A DNA stretch of 64,000 bases, taken from NCBI GenBank assembly GCA_017506865.1, contig JAFCMP010000527.1, positions 1 to 64,000 of the forward strand, in the 5' to 3' direction. The notes beneath the pieces are model-generated. The model did not search any database, was not told the DNA's origin, and was given only the letters and a program-made list of their open reading frames with translations. Below, piece after piece: positions 23,866 to 35,339 of the stretch (its first letter is position 1; the number at the start of each line of letters is the position of its first letter). Both the position numbers and the translations under genes were made by a program. The stretch comes from Tribonema minus. Its lineage: Eukaryota > Sar > Xanthophyceae > Tribonematales > Tribonemataceae.

Positions 23866-24508
23866 GGTGTGCTGCTGCTGTTTGTGTGAGGACATGATTA
23901 AACAAACAATCGTGTGTGCCTGAGCCCACACGGCAACATGTTTTGTATACGCGAAGCCCTGCATAGCCCATGTCAGCGGTGGCGCCAGTTGCTGCAAGCA
24001 TGCGCAAGACAGGTCGAGCTGGCAGCTTCATCTGTGTGTGAATGACAACATCTACAAGAAGAAAAAAAAAGAGGTAATAATAAAAACGCGTCCAGCGTAC
24101 CCCCCGCAGCTCGAAAAAGTCTTGCGGCTTCTAATGGCATCGCTCATGGTAGCTCTGGTGGTGGCCAACTACGCAGTCACTCGCAGGTCCATGATGGTGG
24201 CGACAGCGGGCAACGCAGCAGCAGTGCTATAGCTATAGCCAACTCAGGCGCAGCAGCGGAGACAACCCGCGTGTTGTCTCTGTGAGGGTCGCGGGGAATT
24301 ATCGGTCGACTCTTACGCAGGGGAACTTGCGCATGTGCCCTATATCGCGAACCCCAGGCGCGCGCGTCAACGCTGCTGGCAACTGCTGCAGCTGCACAAT
24401 GCCATGCAGGCCATCAGCCTGTCGGACCAACGCAGACGATCCCGCCGCGCTCGCCCTCGCACGCAGCACGTACGCACGCGTCGCGGCGCGGCGCACCAGC
24501 AGCAGCTG

Positions 24509-24850
24509 GTTGCACCGACTAGCTGCTGCACGGCAGGCGCACGCGCAGGGGTCCAGGCTCCTCTCGACTGTCCACGCTGGCCGGACAGTGGCTGTTGCGA
24601 CGGCTCCGCGCACCTGCCGTAGCTGTTGCACCGACTAGCGGCATGGCAGGCGCGCGCGCAGGGATCCCGGCTCCTCGCAACTGTCCACGCTGGCCGGGGA
24701 GTGGCTGTCGCGACGGCTCCGCGCGCCTGCCGTAGCTGTTGCGCTGACTATCGGCATGGCAGGCGCGCGCGCAGGGGTCCCAGCTCCTCGGGACTGGCCA
24801 CGGTGGCGGGGCAGTGGCTGTCGTGAAAGGCCATGCGCGCCCACTCCGCC
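24509..24850. repeat. Three tandem copies of a ~114-base segment derived from the last exon of the methyltransferase gene
   Basis: Units start at 24509, 24624 and 24738, each beginning GTTGC(A/G)C(C/T)GACTA. The third unit contains the true 3' end of the minus-strand methyltransferase gene (stop at 24748-24750); the other two are diverged copies lying beyond the stop. The 3' end of the gene was therefore triplicated. Confidence 0.75.
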
Positions 24851-27800
24851 GACACAAAGGCGTAGTCCGCGCACTGCACGCACGCGGACGCAGCGGCGGC
24901 AGAGCAGGCGAGCGCATACTGGGTTGAGAAGCGGCCAATGTGTTTGCGTAATCAAGTGCAGTGGCAGTGTGTGCGGCGCGCCCGCTGTCGGCGCTGCTCG
25001 GACATGGCTCTGTCTAAACAGAGCCGCCCACAGATCCTCCATGTTATCTACACAAACAACCGGCCTCCCTCACGGCGCTTTTTGATACGAGAATATGAGG
25101 ACAGCATGGTGGGGCAAGACGCAACACTACGTACGTCGCTGCAGCAAGCCCTAGAGCATTGATTCCCGACGCCTTTGGGCATCCAGCGGAGCAGGGTCTC
25201 GCACGCGCGCGCACGCGTGCCGCGTCACTCACAACAGCCACATGCAGCACGACACACGAGCTGCATCGCTGCCACTCGCCATTAGCCCCGTGCTTCATGC
25301 TGCTCTGAGGTACACACTCAGTCGTTACACCATTCATGCGGGTCGGAACTGAATCACACTCAATCGATACTTTGGTGCTAGCAGCACTAAAGGCGGTACA
25401 GCAGTGGTGATGGTAAGTACATTGCTGGCACTCACCAAGATGCCCGTGCAGCCCAGGTGATTGCCGTCCTTGTGGTAGGTGCGGAGGCCGGCGGCGTCCG
25501 CGCCCTCAAAGAACGCGCCCATGCGCGCCATGGGGTTTGGCTGATTGTCGAGCACTGACATAGGCTGCATGCGCAGCCCCATCACCTGTGCACACCAGAC
25601 GCCAGACGCCAGCTAAGTGCTAACAAGCGTGTTGCCTGTCTGTGTGAGAGAGGCGTCCTCGCTGAAGCGAGCTGCGCACACTTGGAGGATATGATTCACA
25701 TGTGACGCGCAACAAGGGCGTGCGTCGAGTGTCGCGCACGGGATGACGCGCGCGACGAATATGTGTGCCGTTTGCCGCGCATGGCGCGCGCGACGTGGAT
25801 GGGTGTCATTTGATGATGCGTGCCATGGCGCCGCCGTTGATGGCGAGCGCCGATGCCACACGCACCCGCTCCGCCCGCATCTCCATTGCCTGTGCGTGAT
25901 GGCCGTGGACGCTGAGGCGCCTACTCCATGCAACGGCAGCACCTGTGCGTCGTCACATCGTGTACAACAGAGATGTGACGCGCTTGCTAGCAACGAATGC
26001 GTTACACAAGTGGGCGATGGGGGTGCTGTTCCCTTGAACTGATTCCAGCCATTCTTGGTAGAGGACTGACTCAATACCCCCTAGAAATTCCCATCAGGGG
26101 CAATTACCCCCCTGCTTGCCCTGGCATCGACATCAGGTACCCCGTCTGCGCCCCCGTTCCGGCTGTTCAGCTACTGCGGTGTGGTCACATTCAAGCGCTG
26201 AAGATTGGCGACTCAAACTTGTTGTGCTATGTGCAAAGTAGTGACTGTGGCATCAAGTGAGACTTGACTGCATCGGTCCTGCACGGCGAGCTGCCCCAAT
26301 GGCCACGTCACTGCGCCCCAATGGCCACGTCACTGCGCTGCTGCCGCTGCAAAAGGCAGCACCTGCGCGTCATCACGTCGTGTACAACAGAGATGTACAC
26401 TTGTTTGCTAGCAGTGGACAACGTTACACAAGTGGGCGACGGGGGGGTACTGTTGCCATAAACTAATCCTAGCCATTCTTGGTAGAAGGCTCAATACCCC
26501 CCTTGCAATTCCCATCAGGGGTATTTGGCCCCCTCCTTGCCCACCTGTGTATACGGGACAGCGCGTTGCCTCATGCCTCATGGAGTGGTGCGAATACGTA
26601 TTTAGAACGGTGAATTCTGCTCCAGATACAGATGTATCTGACCACCAAAACACGTCATAGCTGAAATCCAACGCATGCACACATTGTGTGGGGAGGACGT
26701 AGTGTGGGACAGACAGCGCGCCAGCATGCACGTTCGGCTGAGGTCAGCGTCACAACGCTGCATTTGACATTGAAACTCCTTTCAAAACATGCTTTGGCAC
26801 AACCCCGGTGGTTCCGGCGCAGCGCAGCTCTCACATGCGCTGCCATATACATGCATTCACTGCAATGTGGAATGGCTGCTGCGTTCACCCTCAGTACTCG
26901 TACTGCACTACCACACGCATCAGGTACAACAGGTCTTGTACGTGGTGGTTGTACGCATTCACAGGTGGGCAAGGAGGGGGGTGATTGCCCGATGGGCATT
27001 GCTTAGGGGGTGTTGAGCCCTCTGCCAAGAATGGCTGGAATTAGTTCAAAAGGACATTACCCCCCCCCCGTCGACCACTTGTGTTTCCAAGCGTTTAACC
27101 TTGCCTGCAAATGGCGCATGCGCAATGCGCCTCGCGCCATGGGCCCGGAGGCCTGTCCGGCAGCAGCAGCCTACCACACTTTGCAGGACTTCATGGTCAA
27201 GCACGACAAAGTTGGTGCTGTACTTGCAGGTACCCACTACTTCCACGCACGTCTGCTAGATGTGATCCTCGCCCGCCGCTGGTGCGCGCGCGGCGAGACT
27301 CGCACACCTGATCCGGCAGCGCCGGTACACAGTATGTACCAGGGTAGTAGTACGTTGCAGCGACGGACAAAGCGGATGTGCAGCGCCGGAGAGCAGTACC
27401 TTGCGGCGACGGATGAAGCGGATGTGCAGCGCCGGCACACTGTATGTACCAGGGCAGTAGTACCTTGCAGCGACGATCAGGGCGGATGCGGCGCGCAAGC
27501 GAAGCGTCCCCTCACCTGCACGTTGTGCACGCGCAGCTCGGCGCGCGCCATCGGCGCGAACACCTGCTCCTGCAGTGCGCCCAGCGCGCACCCGTCGCAG
27601 TCCAGCTTCAGCACGTGTATGGCGCGCCCCGCGTGCCCCAGGTCCGCCATGATGCGCTGCAGCGTCAGCAGGGCCCCCCCCCTGAAGGCCGCCCCCTGCT
27701 CCTGCTGCGCCTGCGTGCCCAGCCCCAGCAAGTGGAAGCTGTAGCCGGCGCTCTTCGCCGTCTTGGCGTGCAGCCATTTGGCTCTCTCCGCGGGGTCGAA

Positions 27801-30351
27801 CACGTGCACCTGCACAGCGGCGGGCGCGTGAGAGTGCGGAGGGAGTGCGCGTGCACAGATGGCGCGGTGTGAGCGTCTGCCGCGCATTCACAGGTGGGCA
27901 ACAGGGTTTTTTTGTTCCCTCTAACTAATTGCAGCCATTCCTAAGGAGGGCCCAATACCCCCCTTTAAATTCCCTTGAGTGTAAATACCCCCCGCCCTGC
28001 CCGCCTGTGTTTGCAGCGGAAACGCGGTCACCGCTGGCGCGTGTGCTGCGACTGCAGCCAGCGCGTGCCCCGTTCTGCTGGTGCGTCGTGATATGGAAAC
28101 GCAACAAAGTGCGTGAAGCTCTAGATCCTACTTCTTACCTATCGTCAACTAAGAGTACTTCGCTCCCCTTGGTACGCGCAAGCGTTATCTCATAGCCAGA
28201 CGAGAGGATTTAAAGACGCCAAGCGAGCTTGCGTCAACGAGCTTTAAAAATAGGATTGCAAGGTACTACTTCTGAAGTAAATGGTTTGGAAAGCTCTCAC
28301 GAGTTCGATGATATGCGACGATATCAGTATTCATGTCATGTCCTGCCCTGCATCACTTCATCCTGGCCATTATGAAGCGCAGCGACCATGAGAAATCAGT
28401 ACATTGGACATGCCATGGTGATGGGATGTTCAGGCTTGCAACCTTGTGCCAGCAGCTTCGACATCAATGCGTGCCCCGATTTGAGTCGACATGCGCGCAT
28501 GCAAAGCACATGGCGTAGCAGCCGGCGCGTCGCGAGAGACCCCTTGTGCTGCGCGCAGCATACGCATCCTACATACCCGCATGCACTGCAGCTCAGTCTA
28601 GAGCAGCACGCGTCTGAAGAACGCACACGAAGCATCTCTTGAGAGGTGTTGGTAGGCATGCGCAGACGGGACATCCTGCGGCACCTTCAACTTGAACCTC
28701 AGAGAGTTACCATATCAAGTTGTCAGTCAATGCCTCGTCTGCATGCTCGCACCTATTGTATTTTGACACGATCTCACTGCTCAACATCATAGTTCGACAG
28801 GGATGGGAGCTTTGAAGGTGCTGCTGCTGCTGCTGCGGCTAAACTCGCCTCGCAGTTGGGCGCCAGGCGCAGAAGGGCCCCCAGGAACCCATCAATGCCG
28901 CTGTCGCCGAAGCTGTACGCCAGGCAGCTGCTCGCCTTCGCCAGCAGCGCCGCGCTGCACATCACGCGCGGCTTGATCCCGGCGAACGCGTCTAACCCCA
29001 CCCTGTCGCGCACCTCGCAGTCAAACTCCGGCTCCCAGGGGTCCCACGTGGGCTGGCGAATACTAAAGAAGGAAAAAAATGTACGTCACGTCACTGCTGT
29101 CCCACCGAGATCGTCAGCACACATGCTTGGTACGGCCCTGTGACATCAATGGGAGTGGCGCTGTCGGCCGATCTCGACGGCCGCCAGGCCCTTCTGTCAC
29201 TTGGCGCGCCACGTCACGCTGGGGCATGTCAACGAGATGATTCCACGCAGTGTGACGAGGCACAGCAGGGGCGGCATTCTCAACACACAGCAACAGTGGA
29301 TTCACGCCAAGGCGGAGTGCACAAGGCATGCCCACAGCAAGTCCCTACACGCAAGCGGCAGACGCTCAGAGGCGTTGAAGTTGAAGTTACTGTGAGTATA
29401 TACAGTTACTTAGCCATCATACAATGGGAACAGCCAAGATCAGCTGACACATGCTAACAATGCCCGCATGCGCTTGCTGACACATGGAATGCACTGGCGC
29501 ACATGCATGGCAGAGTAACGCACTTTGCGTACGCGGCGCGCGTGTCGGCGCGCCTGTCGCACACGCGCTGCGTCCAACGGCGCGTCGATTCCATAAACAG
29601 ACGCGCGCACTGCGGATCGGTGGAGTTGGCGGCGTCGGCGGCGGCAGCCGCGGCGGCGTCATGGGAGTCCTCGTATTTGACGCCGGCGGCGCCGGCGCCT
29701 GCTGAGGCGCGCTGCTGCTGAGCGAGGGTGTAGTTGTACGGTCCGCCGGTCATAACTTCCATCGCCGTCGCAGCGGATTCCAGAAAGGGGGAGAGCGGCT
29801 GCGGGCCGGACCCACCCTTCGTGATAAACTCCTGGTGCGCGGCCCACATGGAGAGCGCGCTCGCCACCAGCGCCACCGCCCCGGCCACGAGCAGCGTCAG
29901 CACCACCAGCGCGGTGCACACGTAGCAGCGCCACAGCGTGCGGGCGAGGCCGAAGAGGGCGCGCGCCGGCAGGCCGCGGCGGCGAGCTGCTGCGGGCCTG
30001 TACGGGTTCTCGATGCCGTGCTGTGCTGCTGCCGCCGGTGCCGCGGCGGCCGCCGCCGCCCCTGGTGTGCCCGTCGTGGCTGCAGGCCTGAGTTTGAGAC
30101 AGGTCATGCACGACGCACACGAGGAGAAGAGTGCAGAGTGCAGCAGTGAGTCATTGTGCGGAAATGCAAGCAAGCCATGTAGGTGTCCTCACAAAGATAC
30201 ACAAGATACAGCAAGCCTTCCTCATTCTGCAGGATGAAAGTTTGACACACGCAACGCACCTGCCGCTGCTGCCGCTGCTGTCGCCGCTGCTGCTGCCATC
30301 TTCAACCTCAATCCCGCCTTCGACTTCGCCTTGGCCGGCGATGTTGTCCAT
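24748..30351 (-). CDS. METTL24-like membrane-anchored methyltransferase, six exons, 494 residues
   Basis: Complete minus-strand model with matching phases: exons 30351-30260, 30087-29524, 29062-28849, 27809-27516, 25585-25436 and 24918-24748. The ATG at 30351 follows an in-frame TAG 15 bases upstream. Exons 1-2: acidic cytosolic start and one membrane segment (VCTALVVLTLLVAGAVALVA), a type II signal anchor. Exon 3: PTWDPWEPEFDCEV and CLAYSFGDSGIDGF (cofactor-binding loop). Exon 4 (starting VHVFDP): YSFHLLGLG, IMADLGH, HVLKLDCDGCALGAL. Exon 5: GLRTYHKDGNHLGC. Exon 6: VQCADYAFVSAEWAR. This order matches METTL24-type S-adenosylmethionine-dependent methyltransferases of the secretory pathway; the substrate is unknown. 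Intron 3 uses GC-AG (GAG/GCGAGT) and donors 1 and 2 are GTGCGT. Introns range from 172 to 1,930 bases. Confidence 0.85.
26001..26120 (+). repeat. Short inverted-repeat element, copy 1, in a methyltransferase intron
   Basis: One of four ~125-base copies with C/G-rich complementary ends (CACA(A/G)GTGGGC... at one end, ...GCCCACCTGTG at the other) and a core containing 'CCAGCCATTCTTGGTAGA'. Copies 1 and 2 lie in a ~420-base duplication (25926-26130 and 26346-26554). Confidence 0.6.
26423..26554 (+). repeat. Short inverted-repeat element, copy 2
   Basis: The best-preserved ends: TACACAAGTGGGCGACGGGG on the left, CCTTGCCCACCTGTGTATAC on the right. Same core and orientation as copy 1. Confidence 0.65.
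26959..27090 (-). repeat. Short inverted-repeat element, copy 3 (inverted)
   Basis: The core reads 'CCAAGAATGGCTGGAATTAG', the reverse complement of copies 1 and 2, between TCACAGGTGGGCAAGGAGG and CGACCACTTGTGTTTCC. Confidence 0.65.
27316..27490 (+). repeat. Three imperfect short tandem repeats in a methyltransferase intron
   Basis: Units of about 46-68 bases, each containing CAGCGCCGG, 'CAGTAC(C/G)TTGC' and 'AGCGGATG'. Intronic, no coding sense seen. Confidence 0.5.
27888..28017 (+). repeat. Short inverted-repeat element, copy 4
   Basis: TCACAGGTGGGCAACAGGG at the left and CCCTGCCCGCCTGTG at the right, with core 'GCAGCCATTCCTAAGGAGG'. On + this copy also reads as a perfect GT-AG unit: CAG/GTGGGC at 27893-27894 and TTTGCAG ending at 28016. 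Confidence 0.6.
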
Positions 30352-30434
30352 CCTCTTTGCTTGCTACTGCTGCTGGCTGCCCCTGCTGCTGCTCCTCCTC
30401 GTCGGCTCTCTTCTCCGCAAGTCGGCAAATTTTA

Positions 30435-30515
30435 GATGTGTGGGTTGAGGGGAAAAAAAGAGGAAAAAGAGGGGAAGGAAAAGGGTAAGAAAAAGGAGAA
30501 AAAGAGGAAATTTCG
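30435..30515 (+). promoter_or_regulatory. Purine tract upstream of the methyltransferase start
   Basis: About 80 bases of nearly pure A/G on + (pyrimidine on the gene strand), roughly 85-160 bases 5' of the ATG at 30351. A polypyrimidine leader or promoter element is a reasonable reading. No TATA box is evident. Confidence 0.35.
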
Positions 30516-30519
30516 CTCC

Positions 30520-30990
30520 ACGGCGCGTGCCGCGCCGCCGCCACTTCACAGCCGACGTTTCATGCAGAGGCATCCCAGACAAGCACACTATAGAGCCCCA
30601 TCAAGCACCAAACGTCATTTTTGACGAAATCACGTTGTTGGGGAAAAACTCATCATTGGCTGCAGCAAACATGCTTGGCAAAGCACACTCATCACATGGT
30701 GTTGCCTGTGGATGACATGTCTGCAGTCAGTCTGCTTGCTTTATGTGGCACATGCATGGTGACTTTGAAAAATTTGTGCACTGCATATATACAGCTTCTG
30801 AATTTGTTGATGTCATGCAGTGCACTACTTAGTGCACCAATTCGTCATGTCATCATGCAATGGATGATGCTGCCAGCACCAGCACACATACACTAAGACA
30901 AATGGTCACAATTTTGAAGACCTCAAATTCATCGTAATCATCTTGACCATAGTGACACGAGCACCACCACCACTACCACCGGCAGCAGCG
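30520..30990. other. Interval without a recognised gene
   Basis: Between the methyltransferase 5' end and the repeat zone. Only short frames are seen. Confidence 0.5.
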
Positions 30991-30994
30991 GCAG

Positions 30995-31223
30995 CAGGAC
31001 TTTTGTTACTTTGCATAATATTCTTTTGAATCGATTCGAAAGTTGAATCACTAGGTGAGAAGCAATTCATGTACAGAAAGGGGTTAGAGCCCTGAAAGTT
31101 ACCTACATGCTCTCTCACTAAACTGTTGCGCCTTGAGTCTCTCTTATACTCTACTATACATTTACTATCTCATCTTACTTACAACACTGTATGTTCACTG
31201 TGGCATGGGCTAAGCTTGCCCTC

Positions 31224-31254
<31 letters not shown>

Positions 31255-31500
31255 ATGCTGTTGTGCTTGTGTTTGCCTCTCACTAAACTGTTGTGTGTTG
31301 AGTCTCTTTTCATGTAACCTACATGCTGCTTTACTATACAGGTACTATCTCATCTTAAAACATTGTATACCTTATTTTACTCACAATATACTTGGCCTAT
31401 AGGCCAGCGTTGATCACTGTGGTATGGGCTGAGCTTGCCCTGCTGCTGCATGCTGACCTACCTGCATGCTGTCTCACTAGTTGTGGTATTTTGAGTCTTA
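30995..31500 (+). repeat. Subtelomeric repeat family, partial tandem copies
   Basis: Carries 'TTTGCATAATATTCTTTTGA', 'CATGTACAGAAAGGGGTTAG', 'GAGCCCTGAAAGTTACCTAC' and 'GGGCTAAGCTTGCCCT', the family consensus, in two partial tandem copies. A (CTG)n run lies at about 31226-31253. Confidence 0.8.
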
Positions 31501-32140
31501 GAAAGTTGGTATATGTAACTGACCTTGTAGCAGTCCATGCCAGCTGTCAAAATTGCAGTTTGTGATGCCACGTGTCGATGGTGATGCGTTCCTGTCACCG
31601 GTGATGCGTTCGTGACCTGGTAAATCCTGGGATTCAAATCAAGACCACGGGTTCCGGGATGAAAGTATTGCATACTTTGCATACCTCATATTGGAATCGT
31701 TTCCAAAAAGTAGCAGCAGCAGCAGCGGCAGTGGTCACGTGACGCCGATGGACTGCAAGGAGAAGCGTGAGGGCGATAGCAAGTACATGTGAGTGTGGCA
31801 CTTTGCAAATGCGATGTTCACGTCCTTTGTCGGGTTTCAGTGCTGTTTTTCATACTAGATCGTAATGACAGGGTACCGACACGTGCATAGCCAGCTCCAG
31901 GGCCAACTGCTATCACCTTGTGGCGACGCCTTGTAGGACACTGATGATGCTGCCCCCGCATCTGCGGAGGGCGGGTAATTCTTTCGTTGGCCATGCGGAC
32001 ATACCAGTCATGGTATACATGCAGGCCAAACTACCTTGGTCACGTCAATGAGCGTGACACAACTACCTCGGTCACAACACCATTTGGAGCATTATTTGTT
32101 GACCCTGCTTTTTACTGTCCCTCCTCTGGTCCTGCTGCAG
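31500..32140. other. Interval without a recognised gene
   Basis: No convincing exon. It may hold the 5' part of the F-box/ankyrin-like gene that follows. Confidence 0.4.
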
Positions 32141-32867
32141 GCTGTCAGGACATGCACAGTACGCACGCGCACAACAATGCTGGACCGAGGGTCCTACCAT
32201 CGAAAACGTGCTGGCATATCTGGTGCCTCGCCACGGCATCCAAGTCGTGCTCGTTTACAAGCGCTGGATGACGCTATGCAACAGTAAGAGCGGTGATGCG
32301 ACCCTCCTCACATACTCCACAGACATGGTGCGATCCGTAGCGCTGCTGCGCTGGGCCCGCGCCAACGACTGCCCGTGGAGCACAGCTTTGTGCGCACATG
32401 CAGCGGCAGGCGAGCATCTCGATGTTCTGCAGTGGGCACACGCCAACGGCTGCCTGTGGGACGCATACACATGCGCACGGGCAGCAAAAGGAGGGTCTCT
32501 TGACGTGCTGCAGTGGGCGCGCGCCAGCGGCTGCCTGTGGAACACAGACACGTGCACACAGGCGGCGGAGGGCGGGCACCTCCAAGTACTGCAGTGGGCG
32601 CACGCCAGCGGCTGCCCGTGGAATGCAGAGACGTGCACATGGGCGGCACGGTACGGGCACCTCCACGTGCTGCGGTGGGCACACACCAATGGCTGCCCAT
32701 GGCACGCAGGCACGTGCACGCAGGCGGCGGCAGGCGGACACCTCGAAATTCTGCAGTGGGCACACGCCAACGGCTGCCCGTGGAGCGCATACACATGCTT
32801 ACGGGCAGCGGAGAACGGGCACCTCGGCGTGCTACAGTGGGCACGCACCAACGGCTGCCCAGGTTAA
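32141..32867 (+). CDS. F-box-like / ankyrin-like repeat protein, partial or multi-exon
   Basis: Begins after a strong acceptor (polypyrimidine tract ending CTGCTGCAG at 32140). The N-terminal piece TIENVLAYLVPRHGIQVVLV then YKRWMTLC resembles an F-box. Seven repeats of about 33 residues follow, with wording such as VLQWAHANGCLW, 'TCARAAKGG' and 'GHLEILQWAHANGCPW'. These are the ankyrin-like repeats common in algal, oomycete and giant-virus proteins, which usually bind other proteins; an F-box would link targets to a ubiquitin ligase. The last repeat stops early at TAA (32865-32867), where CCCAG/GTTAAG could also be a splice donor, so the gene may continue. The start codon is unresolved. Confidence 0.65.
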
Positions 32868-32879
32868 GCAATGGTGTCA

Positions 32880-33608
32880 AACTTCAGGACTCTGAGCAAA
32901 ATACATGACCAATTACAACACAACACAATGCAAGACATTTCAAAGCACCTATACTCGCTGATGCCACACTCTGACTGTTTGTGGCAGACGATTCTTGTGA
33001 TGAGTTTGAGCGCGCACGCATTTGCCCACGAGGCACATAGTGACATCAAGTTGTGAGAAAGGCGTTCTTGCAGCAGCAGTGCGTGCACCAGCACAGTGAG
33101 TCAATGTATTCCACGGCTGGCTTTTACAGTGTGTGTTCCTTTGATGTCAACTTAACGCAAATGGCATCATAGCCTCTTCGCAGGCTCTTCCAAAATGCTC
33201 TTTGACCCATCAGGAATGGTGTGTGTGCACGCCACTACTCTTCGTCTGATGACTCGTCATCTGTATTCATGTTTTGGTTCAATTACAGTAAGACTGTGCC
33301 CTGCGTATTAACAACACTTAAAATAAATATTGTGTTACACACAGCGTGCAGTACATTCACTACCGCGTCCGCTCAGTGCAAGAAGCCACCCCAAAATGTG
33401 TCCCGTCAGGCAAGTATGCATGGATGACTGTGTGCCACTGAGCAAGGGTCCTGTAATGATGAGGCTGATTGCCAGGTTGGCTTTGCGCCGCAGTATTCAC
33501 ATTATGAAGGCAGCAGCTATGGCACACCTCCACGACATACCAGTACAGACAGTCACCTTGCTGGGCAGAGCCATCATGCCCGTGCATGAGAGCAGTGACT
33601 CACTTTAG
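32880..33608. other. Interval without a recognised gene
   Basis: Short frames only. An upstream exon of the EsV-1-7 gene could be here. Confidence 0.4.
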
Positions 33609-33647
33609 AGTGCGCCTGAGAATAGCCAATCAACAGCGCCTGCACAT

Positions 33648-35189
33648 GTGGCACCTGTGCGTTCAAAACGCAAGCAAAGCAACAGCGCCAACGGCAAGTC
33701 TGCTAAGGCTGTCAAAGAATGTGCTGCACCCAGCTGTTGCAACCCTGCCAAGCATAAGTGGTGTGAGGAACACCGATCATACGTAATCTGCCGGGCAGAT
33801 GGGTGTGAGAAGAGATCTGCATATGGCATCATTGGCGGAGGACCGCAATGGTGCGTAGCACATAAGGCAAGTGCCATGGGGCATGTGACCAGTAGGCACT
33901 GTGAGCTCGGTCGTAAGCAGTCCAGCTTTGGGAGAGTGTGGCTTCAGCCTATACGCTGCTCAGATCACAAGGAGGACTACATGGAGGACGTAGTGAACAG
34001 GCGCTGCGAGCTCTGCAGCAAGCAACCTAGCTTGGGGTATGAGTGGAAACGCCCACTGCGCGGCGATGATCATAAGGAACAAGGTATGTGCAATGTAGTA
34101 AGTAGACAAGAGGTGTGGGCTGTGTAGCACACTGGCAAGTTTTGGGTACGACTGGATGAGCCCGCTGCGCTGTGCAGATCACAGACACGATGATATGGAC
34201 AATGTGGTCAGCAAGCAATGTGAGTCGTGCTCCACGCAGCCCAGCTACGGGTACCATTGGATGCGTCCACTGCGCTGCATAGATCACAGAGACGACGATA
34301 TGGACAATGTGGTCAGCAAGCAGTGTGCTCTGTGCTCGACGCGACCCAGCTTTGGCTTTGAATGGAAGCGTCCACTCCGCTGCTCGGATCACAGGGAAGA
34401 GAACATGGAAAACGTCGTGGACAAGACATGTGAGCTCTGCAGCAGGCAACCCAGCCTAGGGTATGACTGGCAGCGCCCACTGCGTTGCGCAGCTCATAAG
34501 GAGCAGGATATGACCAATGTGGTTGACAAGAGTTGTGATCTCTGCACAAAAAGTGCAAGCCTTGGGTATGACTGGAGGCGGCCACTGCGCTGTGCAGATC
34601 ACAAAGCAGAAGGCATGCACAATGTGGTAACTCAGAGGTGTGAGCACGGTCATTTTCTGCACAATTGCCGTGGCTCCATTTGCCACAGTAGCAACATCGG
34701 GAACCGATCAGTTGAGGAGATGTTCACAGATGCAACAGTCTTTGCTGTCTGGAGTGGTGGAGATGAGCTGCCCACGTTTATGCGAGCCATTCAACAGCGC
34801 TTCAACTGGGATGAGGTTGTTATGCCCGTTTGATAGTGGAGCAGAGAGGGTTCTTTTATGACGGCTACTTCTACCATATTGATAAGCCGAAGGATGCACG
34901 TGATACGGCGGCTCTGATTGCTAGAGGGTACCAGGTGGTGCGCGCACGTGACCGACTGTCACCAGTGCATGGAGCTGTTAACATTGCAGTAGATGCGGCT
35001 AAGGGTTTTAAGGGGTGCAAAGAGACCTGCCGCATTCTGGCCACAGAGCCGGGGGTGGCGCATGATACATATCCTGCATTGTGGCAGAAAGCAGAAAGCC
35101 TGGCGCAACGAGCTATTTTACAGCTGTCTCAGCAGTACACTCAAGTGAAGCAAGGCTTTATAACAGATTTCTTTGAGAGCTGTGCATGA
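33648..35189 (+). pseudogene. EsV-1-7-type Cys/His repeat protein with a nuclease-like C-terminal domain, two frameshifts
   Basis: Basic start (RSKRKQSNSANGKSAKAVKE), then about eight Cys/His repeats. An early one is close to the classical EsV-1-7 spacing: CRADGCEKRSAYG...CVAH (C-x4-C-x15-C-x2-H). Later ones have C-x2-C: CELCSRQPSLGYDWQRPLRC then AAHKEQDM and NVV. This family includes the brown-algal developmental regulator IMM and proteins of algae, oomycetes and giant viruses; its molecular role is poorly known. The frame breaks near 34110 (one extra G between RQ and CGLC) and near 34820 (a -1 shift). Beyond the second break, IVEQRGFFYDGYFYHIDKPK and ALIARGYQVVRARD look like a DUF559/Vsr-type nuclease fold. 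No ATG lies in frame, so an upstream exon is likely. It is either a decaying gene or has sequencing errors. Confidence 0.7.
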
Positions 35190-35339
35190 TGTGCGACCAG
35201 GCAGCTACTTGCGTGCTCAGAGCAAAATGAAAAAAAACATTGACAAACGTTCAACATGATCATCGTTCTTTGCATTTCACTGTACCTCCTAGCAGCAAAC
35301 CGTGCCGCAGTGTGCAGTTTGAAATCTTATTGAAGCGCT

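Noticed and set aside
31226-31253. CTG-repeat as a coding poly-Leu or poly-Ala tract
   Set aside because: It lies in the non-coding subtelomeric repeat family, whose other copies have fewer CTG units.
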